The notes beneath the pieces were generated by a model. The model did no database searches and had not been told where the DNA came from. It saw only the letters and a program-made list of their open reading frames with translations. DNA of 64,000 nt from JABCPE02 sp963518955 (GTDB lineage: Bacteria > Bacteroidota > Bacteroidia > Flavobacteriales > Weeksellaceae), in the NCBI GenBank assembly GCA_963518955.1, contig CAUQKI010000003.1, positions 84,869 to 148,868 on the forward strand, read 5' to 3'. Position numbers and translations under genes: made by a program. Positions 16,163-24,340 of the stretch are shown here, in pieces. The first letter of the stretch is position 1. Every line of letters starts with the position of its first letter.

Positions 16163-16899
16163 ATATTTGAATTATTTTTCATCTTCAATCTTAGATAAAT
16201 AATATGAATTACACAAGGTGTTGTAACTCGATAAGCTGGTGCTGTAATGTCTTTAACTAACCAAAGTCCAGTAATAATCCACATTATAGGTCCAAATGCT
16301 AGAGAAATAGTTCTTGTTAAAGCTGCGTTTGTTGCTAAAGCAAGTCCTCTTCCAAGTAGAGCTTTTGATATTTGATTTGCGATTATAACAGACATTTTAT
16401 ATAGGTGGAACCCGGAATTTTTTACTAGTTGGTGAGCTAATTGTGTTAGTGCGGCACCAGTAACTCCTGTGAAAGATTTTCCACCATTGAATTCTTCAAT
16501 GAATGTTTTTAATTCTTCTTCAGACATTTTATCAATAGCATCAGACATTATTTTTTGAAGATAAAGTTCTTCTATTCTTTCTGTGCTATTATTTTTGTTA
16601 AAATTTACTTTAGCTTTTTTAGCGACATCACACAAAATTTCTCTATAAAGCACTCCATTTCCTCTAAATAGATTCATAATGCTATCTCCTCCAAAACGCT
16701 GTAATTCTTCAGCGAAAATTGGATATAGTTTCTGTAAGTTGTGAGGATAAAATTCTTTATACTCCTCAGTAGAAGTTAAACTCTCTGTCCAACGAACATC
16801 TCCATCTTTGTCAGTGGTAAGATAATCTACTAATGTTCTTAAATCGTCATTTTCGCATTCTTTTAAGAACTCTAAATCAGAATCGTATATATATGCCAT
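16159..16899 (-). CDS. yaaW: YaaW-type UPF0174 protein with N-terminal DUF3944
   Basis: 246-residue protein that matches the E. coli YaaW layout. The N-terminal DUF3944 segment is YIYDSDLEFLKECENDDLRTLV. It is followed by EELQRFGGDSIMNLFRGNGVLYREILCDVAKK, the counterpart of YaaW's FGGDSI...LYRAILLDV. The C-terminus is a hydrophobic region (LALATNAALTRTISLAFGPIMWIITGLWL) ending in AYRVTTPCVIHIIYLR. Start chosen at ATG 16897-16899, where homology begins. Function is unknown. It is isolated between trpS and dusB with 290 bp of AT-rich DNA upstream, so it looks like an accessory insertion. Confidence 0.85.
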   Translation of the reverse strand: MAYIYDSDLEFLKECENDDLRTLVDYLTTDKDGDVRWTESLTSTEEYKEFYPHNLQKLYPIFAEELQRFGGDSIMNLFRGNGVLYREILCDVAKKAKVNFNKNNSTERIEELYLQKIMSDAIDKMSEEELKTFIEEFNGGKSFTGVTGAALTQLAHQLVKNSGFHLYKMSVIIANQISKALLGRGLALATNAALTRTISLAFGPIMWIITGLWLVKDITAPAYRVTTPCVIHIIYLRLKMKNNSNI

Positions 16900-17192
16900 A
16901 AATAATATATTTTGGACCAATATAAATATTTTATTTTGTTTATTCACTTAAAAAATATATTTATAACCAAATGATAGATTTGTTTAATAAGGAAACGAAA
17001 TAATATATATGTCTTTTAAGAGGATTAAAAATACAAATGGAAAATTTATAAATAGTATAAAGAAACAATATTATTAATAAAAAATGGGTAAGATTATTGA
17101 ATAATTTGGTTGGCTAAAAAGAAATAAGTTTTTATATAAGGATATAAACTTTTACCTTTGTAGACATAAATAGATGTATTTATAGATTGTAT
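16900..17192. other. AT-rich intergenic region between yaaW and dusB
   Basis: About 290 bp between divergent genes. The only element I can name is a TACCTTTG -7 box for dusB at 17153-17160. No tRNA-like or terminator-like structure and no plausible ORF was seen. Confidence 0.6.
17153..17160 (+). promoter_or_regulatory. -7 element of dusB
   Basis: TACCTTTG lies 32 bp upstream of the ATG at 17193. No TTG at the -33 distance. Confidence 0.45.
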
Positions 17193-18176
17193 ATGTTGAA
17201 AATAGATAAAATAGAACTTCCTGATTTTCCATTGCTTTTGGCACCGATGGAAGATGTTTCGGATCCGCCATTTCGCCGTTTGTGCAAGATGCATGGGGCA
17301 GACCTGATGTATTCAGAATTTATCTCCTCCGAGGGGCTTATCCGTGATGCGATAAAGAGCAGAAAAAAGCTGGATATTTTTGATTACGAAAGACCTGTGG
17401 GAATTCAGATTTTTGGGGGCGATGAGGAAGCGATGGCGATGTCTGCCAAGATAGTGGAAACAGTACAGCCAGATTTGGTGGATATCAATTTTGGTTGTCC
17501 TGTGAAAAAGGTAGTCAGCAAAGGTGCTGGAGCAGGGGTTTTGAAAGATATTGATTTGATGGTAAAACTCACCAAAGCAGTGGTAAATTCTACTGAACTG
17601 CCAGTTACGGTAAAAACTAGGCTGGGCTGGGATACAGAGAGTATCAATATAGAGGAAGTGGCGGAGAGATTGCAGGGAGTAGGCATAAAAGCCCTTACCA
17701 TTCACGCCCGAACAAGGACACAGATGTATAAAGGAAAAGCCGACTGGGAGTACATTAGCAAAGTCAAAAACAATCCTAATATAGAAATCCCGATTTTCGG
17801 AAATGGTGATATAGATTCGCCAGAAACAGCCCTAGAATACAGAGAAAAATACAATATTGACGGAATGATGATTGGGCGCGGGGCGATAGGTTATCCATGG
17901 ATTTTTAACGAGATAAAACATTTCTTCCAAACGGGAGAAAAACTACCGCCGCCTACAATAAAAGACAGGCTGGAAGCCGTAAGACAGCATGCAGAATGGT
18001 CGGCGGAATGGAAAGGCGAAAGAGCAGGACTTATAGAGATGAGGCAGCATTACAGCAATTATTTCAGAGGGATACCGCATTTTAAGGAATATAGAACCAA
18101 GTTCTTACAGGTTCTTACGATGCAGGAAATGGAGAGCGTTTTGGAGGAAATTTATACTCAGCTGGATAAGGAATAA
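17193..18176 (+). CDS. dusB: tRNA-dihydrouridine synthase
   Basis: FMN-dependent reductase that converts uridine to dihydrouridine in the tRNA D-loop. The TIM barrel shows LLLAPMEDVSDPPFRRLC near the N-terminus, VDINFGCPVKKVVSKGAGAGVLKD near residue 92 with the catalytic Cys, and the phosphate-binding GNGDIDSP and MIGRGAIGYPWIF blocks. I use ATG 17193 rather than the in-frame TTG six bases earlier, giving 327 residues. The ABC ATPase gene begins 2 bp after its stop, so both are probably on one transcript. Confidence 0.95.
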   Translation: MLKIDKIELPDFPLLLAPMEDVSDPPFRRLCKMHGADLMYSEFISSEGLIRDAIKSRKKLDIFDYERPVGIQIFGGDEEAMAMSAKIVETVQPDLVDINFGCPVKKVVSKGAGAGVLKDIDLMVKLTKAVVNSTELPVTVKTRLGWDTESINIEEVAERLQGVGIKALTIHARTRTQMYKGKADWEYISKVKNNPNIEIPIFGNGDIDSPETALEYREKYNIDGMMIGRGAIGYPWIFNEIKHFFQTGEKLPPPTIKDRLEAVRQHAEWSAEWKGERAGLIEMRQHYSNYFRGIPHFKEYRTKFLQVLTMQEMESVLEEIYTQLDKE

Positions 18177-18178
18177 AT

Positions 18179-18907
18179 ATGCCTTTTTTAGAACTAAAAA
18201 AATTAGAGATAGGTTATAGAGAGCCTTTGGTTTTGTCCATTGATGCGGAGCTTTCGCTTGGTGAGGTTTGTCTTTTGGTGGGGAATAATGGCATTGGGAA
18301 AACTACCCTGATGAGGACTATTTTGGGACAAATTCCACCAATGGAAGGGCAAATTTGGATTAAAGAAACTGAAATAAAATCGGTTTCTCCTGAGCAGATT
18401 CCAAAAAGGATTTCTATGGTTTTTTCTAAAACTCAAGTTCCTGAAAATTATACAGTTATGGATTTGGTTTCGTTGGGGAAATATATTCATTATCCGTATT
18501 ATTTTAAATTAAATTCTGATGATTTGCAGGAAGTGGAGGAAATTATAGATAGTCTGAATTTGACTTCGTATAAAGATTTTCCACTCAAAAAACTATCCGA
18601 TGGAAATCTTCAGAAAGCATTTATTGGGAGGGCTTTGGCGCAGAATACGCCGATGATAATTTTGGATGAACCTACGACATACCTTGATGAAGAAAATAAA
18701 ATGATGATTCTAAATCTTTTGAAAAAATTAGCAAAAGAAAAAAATAAAGCTATTTTGTTTTCTTCGCATGACTGGCGTCTGGCAAAAGATTTTTCAGATA
18801 AAATCTGGTGGCTGAAAGACCATAGACTAAAAATAGGCGAAACTCCCAAAGATGCCGCTCCAGTGGAGGTGGATGCTATGGAAAAAGTTTTTTGGTTTGT
18901 AAAATAA
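18179..18907 (+). CDS. Lone ABC transporter ATP-binding protein (FecE-like)
   Basis: 242-residue ABC ATPase with Walker A (GNNGIGKTT, near residue 35), the signature KLSDGNLQKAFIGRAL near residue 140, Walker B (MIILDEPTTYLD) and the switch His in FSSHDWRLA. It most resembles ATPases of iron-complex/cobalamin importers. The signature reads LSDGNLQ rather than LSGGQ/LSDGE. No permease or binding-protein gene is adjacent; its partners, if any, are encoded elsewhere. It sits directly behind dusB. Confidence 0.85.
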   Translation: MPFLELKKLEIGYREPLVLSIDAELSLGEVCLLVGNNGIGKTTLMRTILGQIPPMEGQIWIKETEIKSVSPEQIPKRISMVFSKTQVPENYTVMDLVSLGKYIHYPYYFKLNSDDLQEVEEIIDSLNLTSYKDFPLKKLSDGNLQKAFIGRALAQNTPMIILDEPTTYLDEENKMMILNLLKKLAKEKNKAILFSSHDWRLAKDFSDKIWWLKDHRLKIGETPKDAAPVEVDAMEKVFWFVK

Positions 18908-18916
18908 AAAATTGAC

Positions 18917-18924
18917 TAACTTTG
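18917..18924 (+). promoter_or_regulatory. -7 element of the ion channel gene
   Basis: TAACTTTG lies 34 bp upstream of the ATG at 18959. Confidence 0.5.
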
Positions 18925-18958
18925 CCTCTTTCAATTTTAGATTTCAAAGGAATTTATC

Positions 18959-19792
18959 ATGCGTAGAGAACATAATCTCATTCCTGAAGAAGCGGAATGG
19001 AAAAAGAAAGTATTTAGAATAATATATTTTGCGGAGACTCCCTTGGGGAAGTTGTTTGATGTGGTTCTGCTGGGGATGATAGTCCTCAGTGCTATGATAG
19101 TCATCTTGGACAGCGTGCAGAATATTCGTTTCCATAAGACTTTCTTGACCATTGAGTGGTTCATGAACATCATTTTTACAGCAGAATATATAATCCGAGT
19201 AGTAGTAGTTAAGAATAAGAAAGACTATATATTCAGCATGATGGGGATTATAGACTTTCTTTCTATTCTGCCGTTTTATATCGGTATTTTTACTCCCGAG
19301 GCTAAATATCTTATGATTATCAGATTGTTCCGATTACTCAGGGTATTTAGGATTCTAAATATGATGGACTATATGGATGATGGACATTATATTTTGCAGT
19401 CGCTCAGAAGCAGTTCCAGAAAAATTTATATTTTCTTGATGTTTATTACCATTATTGTGGTTGTTTTGGGGGCGCTTATGCATATCATAGAAGGAGGGAA
19501 AAATGGATTTCATAATATTCCTGTGAGTATTTATTGGGCAGTGGTCACCATTACTACAGTGGGGTATGGGGATATTTCTCCTGTTACACCTTTGGGGAAG
19601 CTGCTTTCTATGGTTCTTATGTTGTGTGGTTATAGCATCATAGCCGTGCCGACTGGGATTGTTTCGTCTCAGATGAGAAAATGTATGAACAAAATGAAAA
19701 AACCATGCGAATGCTGTGGAAATATTGATAATGATGATGATGCCAGATATTGTAAACAGTGTGGACATAAGATAATAGAAGAATCTCTCTGA
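18959..19792 (+). CDS. Voltage-gated-type potassium channel with C-terminal zinc ribbon
   Basis: 277-residue six-helix channel subunit. S1 lies near residues 32-51. S4 carries regularly spaced arginines (R122, R125, R128, R131). The pore region has the K+ selectivity filter TTVGYGD (199-205), and S6 follows near 214-234. The cytosolic tail has a zinc-ribbon-like cysteine set (C250, C252, C253 and C265, C268) separated by an acidic loop. Potassium-channel function follows from the filter. The tail may bind zinc and control gating, which is inference. A terminator overlaps the stop codon. Confidence 0.9.
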   Translation: MRREHNLIPEEAEWKKKVFRIIYFAETPLGKLFDVVLLGMIVLSAMIVILDSVQNIRFHKTFLTIEWFMNIIFTAEYIIRVVVVKNKKDYIFSMMGIIDFLSILPFYIGIFTPEAKYLMIIRLFRLLRVFRILNMMDYMDDGHYILQSLRSSSRKIYIFLMFITIIVVVLGALMHIIEGGKNGFHNIPVSIYWAVVTITTVGYGDISPVTPLGKLLSMVLMLCGYSIIAVPTGIVSSQMRKCMNKMKKPCECCGNIDNDDDARYCKQCGHKIIEESL

Positions 19793-19809
19793 TTTAGGGA
19801 GATTTTTTT
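19782..19809 (+). terminator. Terminator of the ion channel gene
   Basis: An 8-bp stem (19782-19789 with 19097-style partner at 19797-19804) has the stop codon TGA in the loop and is followed by T-rich sequence. It separates this unit from mreB. Confidence 0.7.
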
Positions 19810-19949
19810 GTTATAAAATCTGATTTTAGAATTTTAGGTAAAGAATTTTGCGGTTTGTGATTTTTTTCTTTTTTAAAGATTAAAAATAACTAATGTTAAA
19901 GTTTTTGTAAAACTGCGATTGAAAACATAAAAATACTTAATAAATTTCA

Positions 19950-19957
19950 TATATTTG
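19950..19957 (+). promoter_or_regulatory. -7 element of the mre/rod operon
   Basis: TATATTTG lies 25 bp upstream of the mreB ATG. The nearest upstream TTG (19919-19921) is 28 bp away, longer than the usual spacing. Confidence 0.5.
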
Positions 19958-19982
19958 TGCGAATTAAAAATAAAAATAGATA

Positions 19983-21008
19983 ATGGGACTATTTAATGTA
20001 TTCACGAAAGAGATAGCGATTGACTTAGGAACAGCTAATACCCTAATTATACATAACAACAAAATCGTAGTAGACCAGCCGTCTATCGTAGCGGTGGAGC
20101 GTAATACAGGGAAGATTATAGCGGTAGGGGACAGAGCAAAACACATGCAGGGTAAAACCCATGAGGAAATAAAAACAATTCGTCCTTTGAAAGATGGGGT
20201 TATTGCTGATTTCCAAGCTTCTGAAAACATGATTAAGGAATTTATTAAACAAATTCCAGGAATCAAAGGGAGGGTTTTTCAACCAGCTCTTAGAATTGTT
20301 GTTTGTATCCCTTCTGGAATTACAGAGGTGGAGATTAGAGCGGTTAAGGATTCTCTTCAGAAAGTTCATGCTAAGGAAATTAGACTTATCTATGAACCAA
20401 TGGCTGCTGCGATAGGTGTGGGGATAGATATTCAGAAGCCAGAGGGAAACATGGTGATAGATATAGGAGGGGGAACTACGGAGATTGCAGTGATTGCACT
20501 TGGAGGAATAGTTTGTGATAAGTCTGTTAAAATTGCAGGAGATGTATTTACAGATGATATTGCCTATTATCTAAGAACCAACCATAACTTGTACATCGGG
20601 GAAAAAACAGCAGAGAGAATAAAAATAGAAGTAGGAGCAGCAATGGAGGAACTAGATGTAGAAGTGGATGATATTTCTGTACAGGGTAGAGACCTTATCA
20701 CAGGAAAACCAAAAGAAATCATGATAGGTTATAAGGAAGTTGCTATAGCATTAAATAACTCAATATCTAGAATAGAAGATGCTGTGATGGAAACTCTTTC
20801 CATGACTCCGCCTGAACTTGCAGCAGATATCTGGAAAACAGGTATATATCTTGCAGGAGGAGGAGCATTGTTGCGTGGTCTTAGTGATAGAATACACAAA
20901 AAAACAGGGCTTCCTGTATTCGTAGCCGAAGATCCATTGAGAGCAGTGGTAAGAGGAACAGGAATAGCGCTGAAAAACATAGATAAGTTTAAGTTTTTGA
21001 TTAGATAA
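19983..21008 (+). CDS. mreB: Rod shape-determining protein MreB
   Basis: Bacterial actin that forms membrane-associated filaments guiding lateral wall synthesis. 341 residues with the actin-fold motifs: phosphate-1 loop EIAIDLGTANTLI (residues 9-21), phosphate-2 loop MVIDIGGGTTEIAVIALGG near 158, and the adenosine motif IYLAGGGALLRGL near 288. First gene of the contiguous mreB-mreC-mreD-mrdA-rodA operon. Confidence 0.98.
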   Translation: MGLFNVFTKEIAIDLGTANTLIIHNNKIVVDQPSIVAVERNTGKIIAVGDRAKHMQGKTHEEIKTIRPLKDGVIADFQASENMIKEFIKQIPGIKGRVFQPALRIVVCIPSGITEVEIRAVKDSLQKVHAKEIRLIYEPMAAAIGVGIDIQKPEGNMVIDIGGGTTEIAVIALGGIVCDKSVKIAGDVFTDDIAYYLRTNHNLYIGEKTAERIKIEVGAAMEELDVEVDDISVQGRDLITGKPKEIMIGYKEVAIALNNSISRIEDAVMETLSMTPPELAADIWKTGIYLAGGGALLRGLSDRIHKKTGLPVFVAEDPLRAVVRGTGIALKNIDKFKFLIR

Positions 21009-21022
21009 GTGCCTTAGTCAAG

Positions 21023-21877
21023 ATGTTGTCTTTTGTATGGAGGTTTTTGGAGAGGAACAGTCTTGGTACTTTTTTCGTTTTTCTCCAATTGGTATCAGTA
21101 GTTCTTATTTTTAGTAGGAACTCCATGCAGCGTTCTTTTGTGGCGGCACATGCATCAGCTTTTAATGCCTTTGTGTCTGGCTACATAGATGAGGGGGCAA
21201 GTTATTTCAGATTGAAACAAGTAAATGAAGACCTGACCGCTCAGAATAAAATACTCATGCAGCAGTTGTATGGTAAGAAAAAATCTACTGAAGCCAAATT
21301 TGTCCATGTGGACAATACTCTTACAGAAGGTCAGTCTTACTCTGTGATGGATGCAGAAATTATCCAAAACAGTATAAATAGAAATAATAATTATTTCACG
21401 ATTAACAGAGGAAGAAACCACGGTGTAGAGCCTCAGATGGGAGTTATAGCTCCTCAGGGGATAGCGGGGATAGTTATCAATACAACAGCCAACTATGCTT
21501 TGGTTCAGTCTGTTTTGAGTGTGAATAATATTAAGATAAATACATCGCTAAAAAAATCTGATTTTTTCGGGACTTTGACTTGGGATGGAGAGGATACGCG
21601 AGTGATGCACCTAAAAGACATTCCTAAATATGTTTCTGTGAAAGTGGGAGATACCGTAATTACTGATGGCAAGTCTTCTATCTTCCCAAAAGGAATCATG
21701 ATAGGAAGAGTGGCTGGCTATGATGTGGATAGTAAAACAGGACACTGGGATATTTCTGTGGAGCTGAGCCAGAATATGGGACAAGTGCAGAAAGTTTTTG
21801 TGGTGAAAAACCTCAAAAAAACAGAACTAGAAGAGATAAAAGAGATTTTAGATGCCGCTGTAAAGGAAAATGATTAG
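21023..21877 (+). CDS. mreC: Rod shape-determining protein MreC
   Basis: Bitopic periplasmic scaffold that links MreB/MreD to PBP2. It has one N-terminal membrane segment (residues about 14-32), then a coiled-coil stretch (YFRLKQVNEDLTAQNKILMQQLYG), and then the two beta-barrel subdomains with MDAEIIQNSINRNNNYFTINRGRNHGV and GIMIGRVAGYDVD. 284 residues is the normal size. Its stop overlaps the mreD start by 8 bp, indicating coupled translation. Confidence 0.95.
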   Translation: MLSFVWRFLERNSLGTFFVFLQLVSVVLIFSRNSMQRSFVAAHASAFNAFVSGYIDEGASYFRLKQVNEDLTAQNKILMQQLYGKKKSTEAKFVHVDNTLTEGQSYSVMDAEIIQNSINRNNNYFTINRGRNHGVEPQMGVIAPQGIAGIVINTTANYALVQSVLSVNNIKINTSLKKSDFFGTLTWDGEDTRVMHLKDIPKYVSVKVGDTVITDGKSSIFPKGIMIGRVAGYDVDSKTGHWDISVELSQNMGQVQKVFVVKNLKKTELEEIKEILDAAVKEND

Positions 21878-22376
21878 TAGAAATATTTTGACGGATATTT
21901 TATTCATTGTAGTATTGGTAATATTACAAGTTTTTTTGTTGAATAGAATCCTCATTTTGGGTAAGTATCCGCCAATTATCTATCCCATCTATGTGATGTT
22001 TTATCCTTTTTATAGGGATAAATTTCAGTTTTTAGGAACAAGTTTCCTGCTGGGGTTAGGGATGGATGTGTTTTTGGGAACTTGGGGAATCAATGCCTTT
22101 GCTACCACATTGATAGCTTTTACAAGAACCGTGATATTTCGGTCTTCGTCGGATTCTACATCAGATTTTTTCTCTTTTGAATCTTTGCAGTGGGCGCAGT
22201 TTCTGGGTTTTATCCTTACTAATCTTTTTTTACACCAGTTTTTGGTTCAGTTTATAGAGTATTTTAAGTTAAGCAGAGCATTAGATGTGCTTATCAATAT
22301 CTCTATAACCACTGTATATTCGTTTGTTTTTGTTTTATTTTATGTTTTAATATTTAAAATCAAGCAGAGAGTTTGA
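21870..22376 (+). CDS. mreD: Rod shape-determining protein MreD
   Basis: 168-residue polytopic inner-membrane protein with about five hydrophobic segments, including LFIVVLVILQVFLLNRILIL and a GLGMDVFLGTWGINAFATTLIAF block typical of MreD in Bacteroidota. Assignment is supported strongly by position between mreC and mrdA, since MreD sequences are poorly conserved. The end overlaps the mrdA TTG start. Confidence 0.92.
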   Translation: MISRNILTDILFIVVLVILQVFLLNRILILGKYPPIIYPIYVMFYPFYRDKFQFLGTSFLLGLGMDVFLGTWGINAFATTLIAFTRTVIFRSSSDSTSDFFSFESLQWAQFLGFILTNLFLHQFLVQFIEYFKLSRALDVLINISITTVYSFVFVLFYVLIFKIKQRV

Positions 22377-24337
22377 GACCATATTTTAAAATTCTAATTT
22401 CCCTAGGGCTTATAGCTGTGATATTTGTCGCTAGATTGGCTTATTTACAGCTATTTACGGATAGATATGCTCTCAATGCAGCCAATACATCTATCAAGAT
22501 AGAATATATCATCCCTCAGCGTGGGGCTATTTTTGATAGAAATTCCAAATTGCTAGTAGGAAACCAGCCCGCTTATGAAATATCTTATACGGAAGCCTTG
22601 ATGAAACCTGATTTTGATATATTGGGTTTTTGTAAGTTGATGAATATCACTGAGGCAGATTATAATCATAAAATGAAGGAGATAAAGGCAGATAAGTATT
22701 TTTCTAAATTTACTCCGATGACCTTTATGAAGGATTTGAGCAGGGAAGATGTGGCGAGAATTCAAGAAATTATATTTAAATATCCAGCATTTTCGGTTGT
22801 TTCCAGACCACAGAGAAAATATGAAGTTTCTACTTCGGGGAATTTGCTCGGGTATACCAACCAAGTAAATGCAGCCTACATCAAAAAAGACTCTCTATAC
22901 TATCTTCCTGGGGATATAGCGGGGATGAGTGGTATAGAAAAAGCCTATGAAAAGGTGCTCCGAGGCGAAAAAGGGATGAAATATATTCAAAAAGATATCA
23001 AACTTCGGAATATAGGTTCATATAAAAATGGAGAATTAGACAAGGAGATGATTTCTGGGAAGGATTTGGTTTTGACAATAGACTATGACCTTCAAAGAAT
23101 GGCTCAAGAAATGCTGGTAAATAAGCGGGGCGCAATAGTAGCAATAGACCCAAATAACGGCGAAATCCTAGCAATGGCTACAGGGCCAGATATAGATCCA
23201 AACTTATTCACAGGGCCAGAAAAAACAAAAAATCTATACCGTTTGCAAATGGATAGCATGAATAAGCCAATGTTTGACCGCTCTATTCAGGCGGCTTATC
23301 CACCAGGTTCTACTTTTAAACTTGTTACAGCGCTTTCCGCTATGCAGATGGGGGTGATGACTCCTACTACTATTTTCCCTTGTGGTGGTGGGTTCAATAT
23401 TTCTGGAGTTAGAATCAAAGGGCATGGAGGTGCAGACCCTCTTATCCCATCCATCCAAGTTTCTAGTAACTGTTATTTCTCTTATGCGTATTTAGCAATG
23501 CTCAATAAATACCCAGGAAATCCGAGTAAAGGAGCAGATGAATGGGCAAAAATAATGCATAGTTTTGGGCTGGGGCAGTTTTTAAATAACGATTTGGCTG
23601 TTGGGTCAAAAGGGCTGATACCAGACGGAAAATTTTATGAAAAGAAATATGGTAAAAATTGGAAACCTCTCCAAGCTGTTTTCAACGGGATGGGACAGGG
23701 CGAAATCCTTTTAACGCCTTTACAGATTGCTAATTTTACAGCAGCTATTGCGAATAAAGGTTGGTACTACACACCACATATTGTAAAATCCATTGATGGA
23801 AAACCGAATCCAGATAAGAGATTTAAAGTTAAAAATCATACATTAGTAGACCCAAAACATTTTGAACCAGTGATAAGAGGAATGGAAGCTGTGGTTTTGA
23901 GGGGAACGGGACGAGCTTTGAAATCTAATGATTTTACTCAGTTGGCAAAAACAGGAACTGCACAAGTTCCACAGGGGAAAGATAACTCTATCTACACCAT
24001 GATAGCACCAGCCGATAATCCTAAAATAGTAGTAGCAGCGGTGATGGAACATGCTGGATTTGGAGCGACTTGGGCGGGGCCTGCCTGCACAGTGATAGCC
24101 GAAAAATATCTTTTAGGAGAGCTGAAACGAGAGCATCTTTATAAAAGGCTGACAGGGGCGAGTTTTATGGCTGAATATAACAGACAATGGATAGTTCATT
24201 TGAAAAAAATAGGAAGATATGAACCGCCTAAACCAGATTCTCTTGCAATGAAAAAAATACAAGACAGCCTGCGACTGCTGAACGAAAAAAATAAAACAAT
24301 CGATAATAAAAATAAACAAACTCAAAAAACACCATAA
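22373..24337 (+). CDS. mrdA: Penicillin-binding protein 2 (elongasome transpeptidase)
   Basis: Class B PBP that cross-links peptidoglycan during elongation, paired with RodA. 654 residues: one N-terminal membrane anchor (about 7-27), a pedestal/dimerisation domain beginning at IPQRGAIFDRN, and a transpeptidase domain with S313-x-x-K316 (PGSTFK), SSN (VSSNCYF) and KTGTA motifs. The start appears to be TTG at 22373, embedded in the mreD stop (TTGA). No ATG lies close enough to preserve the conserved N-terminus. A Lys/Asn-rich tail follows the catalytic domain. Confidence 0.95.
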   Translation: MRPYFKILISLGLIAVIFVARLAYLQLFTDRYALNAANTSIKIEYIIPQRGAIFDRNSKLLVGNQPAYEISYTEALMKPDFDILGFCKLMNITEADYNHKMKEIKADKYFSKFTPMTFMKDLSREDVARIQEIIFKYPAFSVVSRPQRKYEVSTSGNLLGYTNQVNAAYIKKDSLYYLPGDIAGMSGIEKAYEKVLRGEKGMKYIQKDIKLRNIGSYKNGELDKEMISGKDLVLTIDYDLQRMAQEMLVNKRGAIVAIDPNNGEILAMATGPDIDPNLFTGPEKTKNLYRLQMDSMNKPMFDRSIQAAYPPGSTFKLVTALSAMQMGVMTPTTIFPCGGGFNISGVRIKGHGGADPLIPSIQVSSNCYFSYAYLAMLNKYPGNPSKGADEWAKIMHSFGLGQFLNNDLAVGSKGLIPDGKFYEKKYGKNWKPLQAVFNGMGQGEILLTPLQIANFTAAIANKGWYYTPHIVKSIDGKPNPDKRFKVKNHTLVDPKHFEPVIRGMEAVVLRGTGRALKSNDFTQLAKTGTAQVPQGKDNSIYTMIAPADNPKIVVAAVMEHAGFGATWAGPACTVIAEKYLLGELKREHLYKRLTGASFMAEYNRQWIVHLKKIGRYEPPKPDSLAMKKIQDSLRLLNEKNKTIDNKNKQTQKTP

Positions 24338-24340
24338 TAT

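Noticed and set aside
16948..17192. Possible tRNA gene or attachment site in the yaaW-dusB gap
   Set aside because: No cloverleaf-compatible arms, CCA end or inverted-repeat pair was found.
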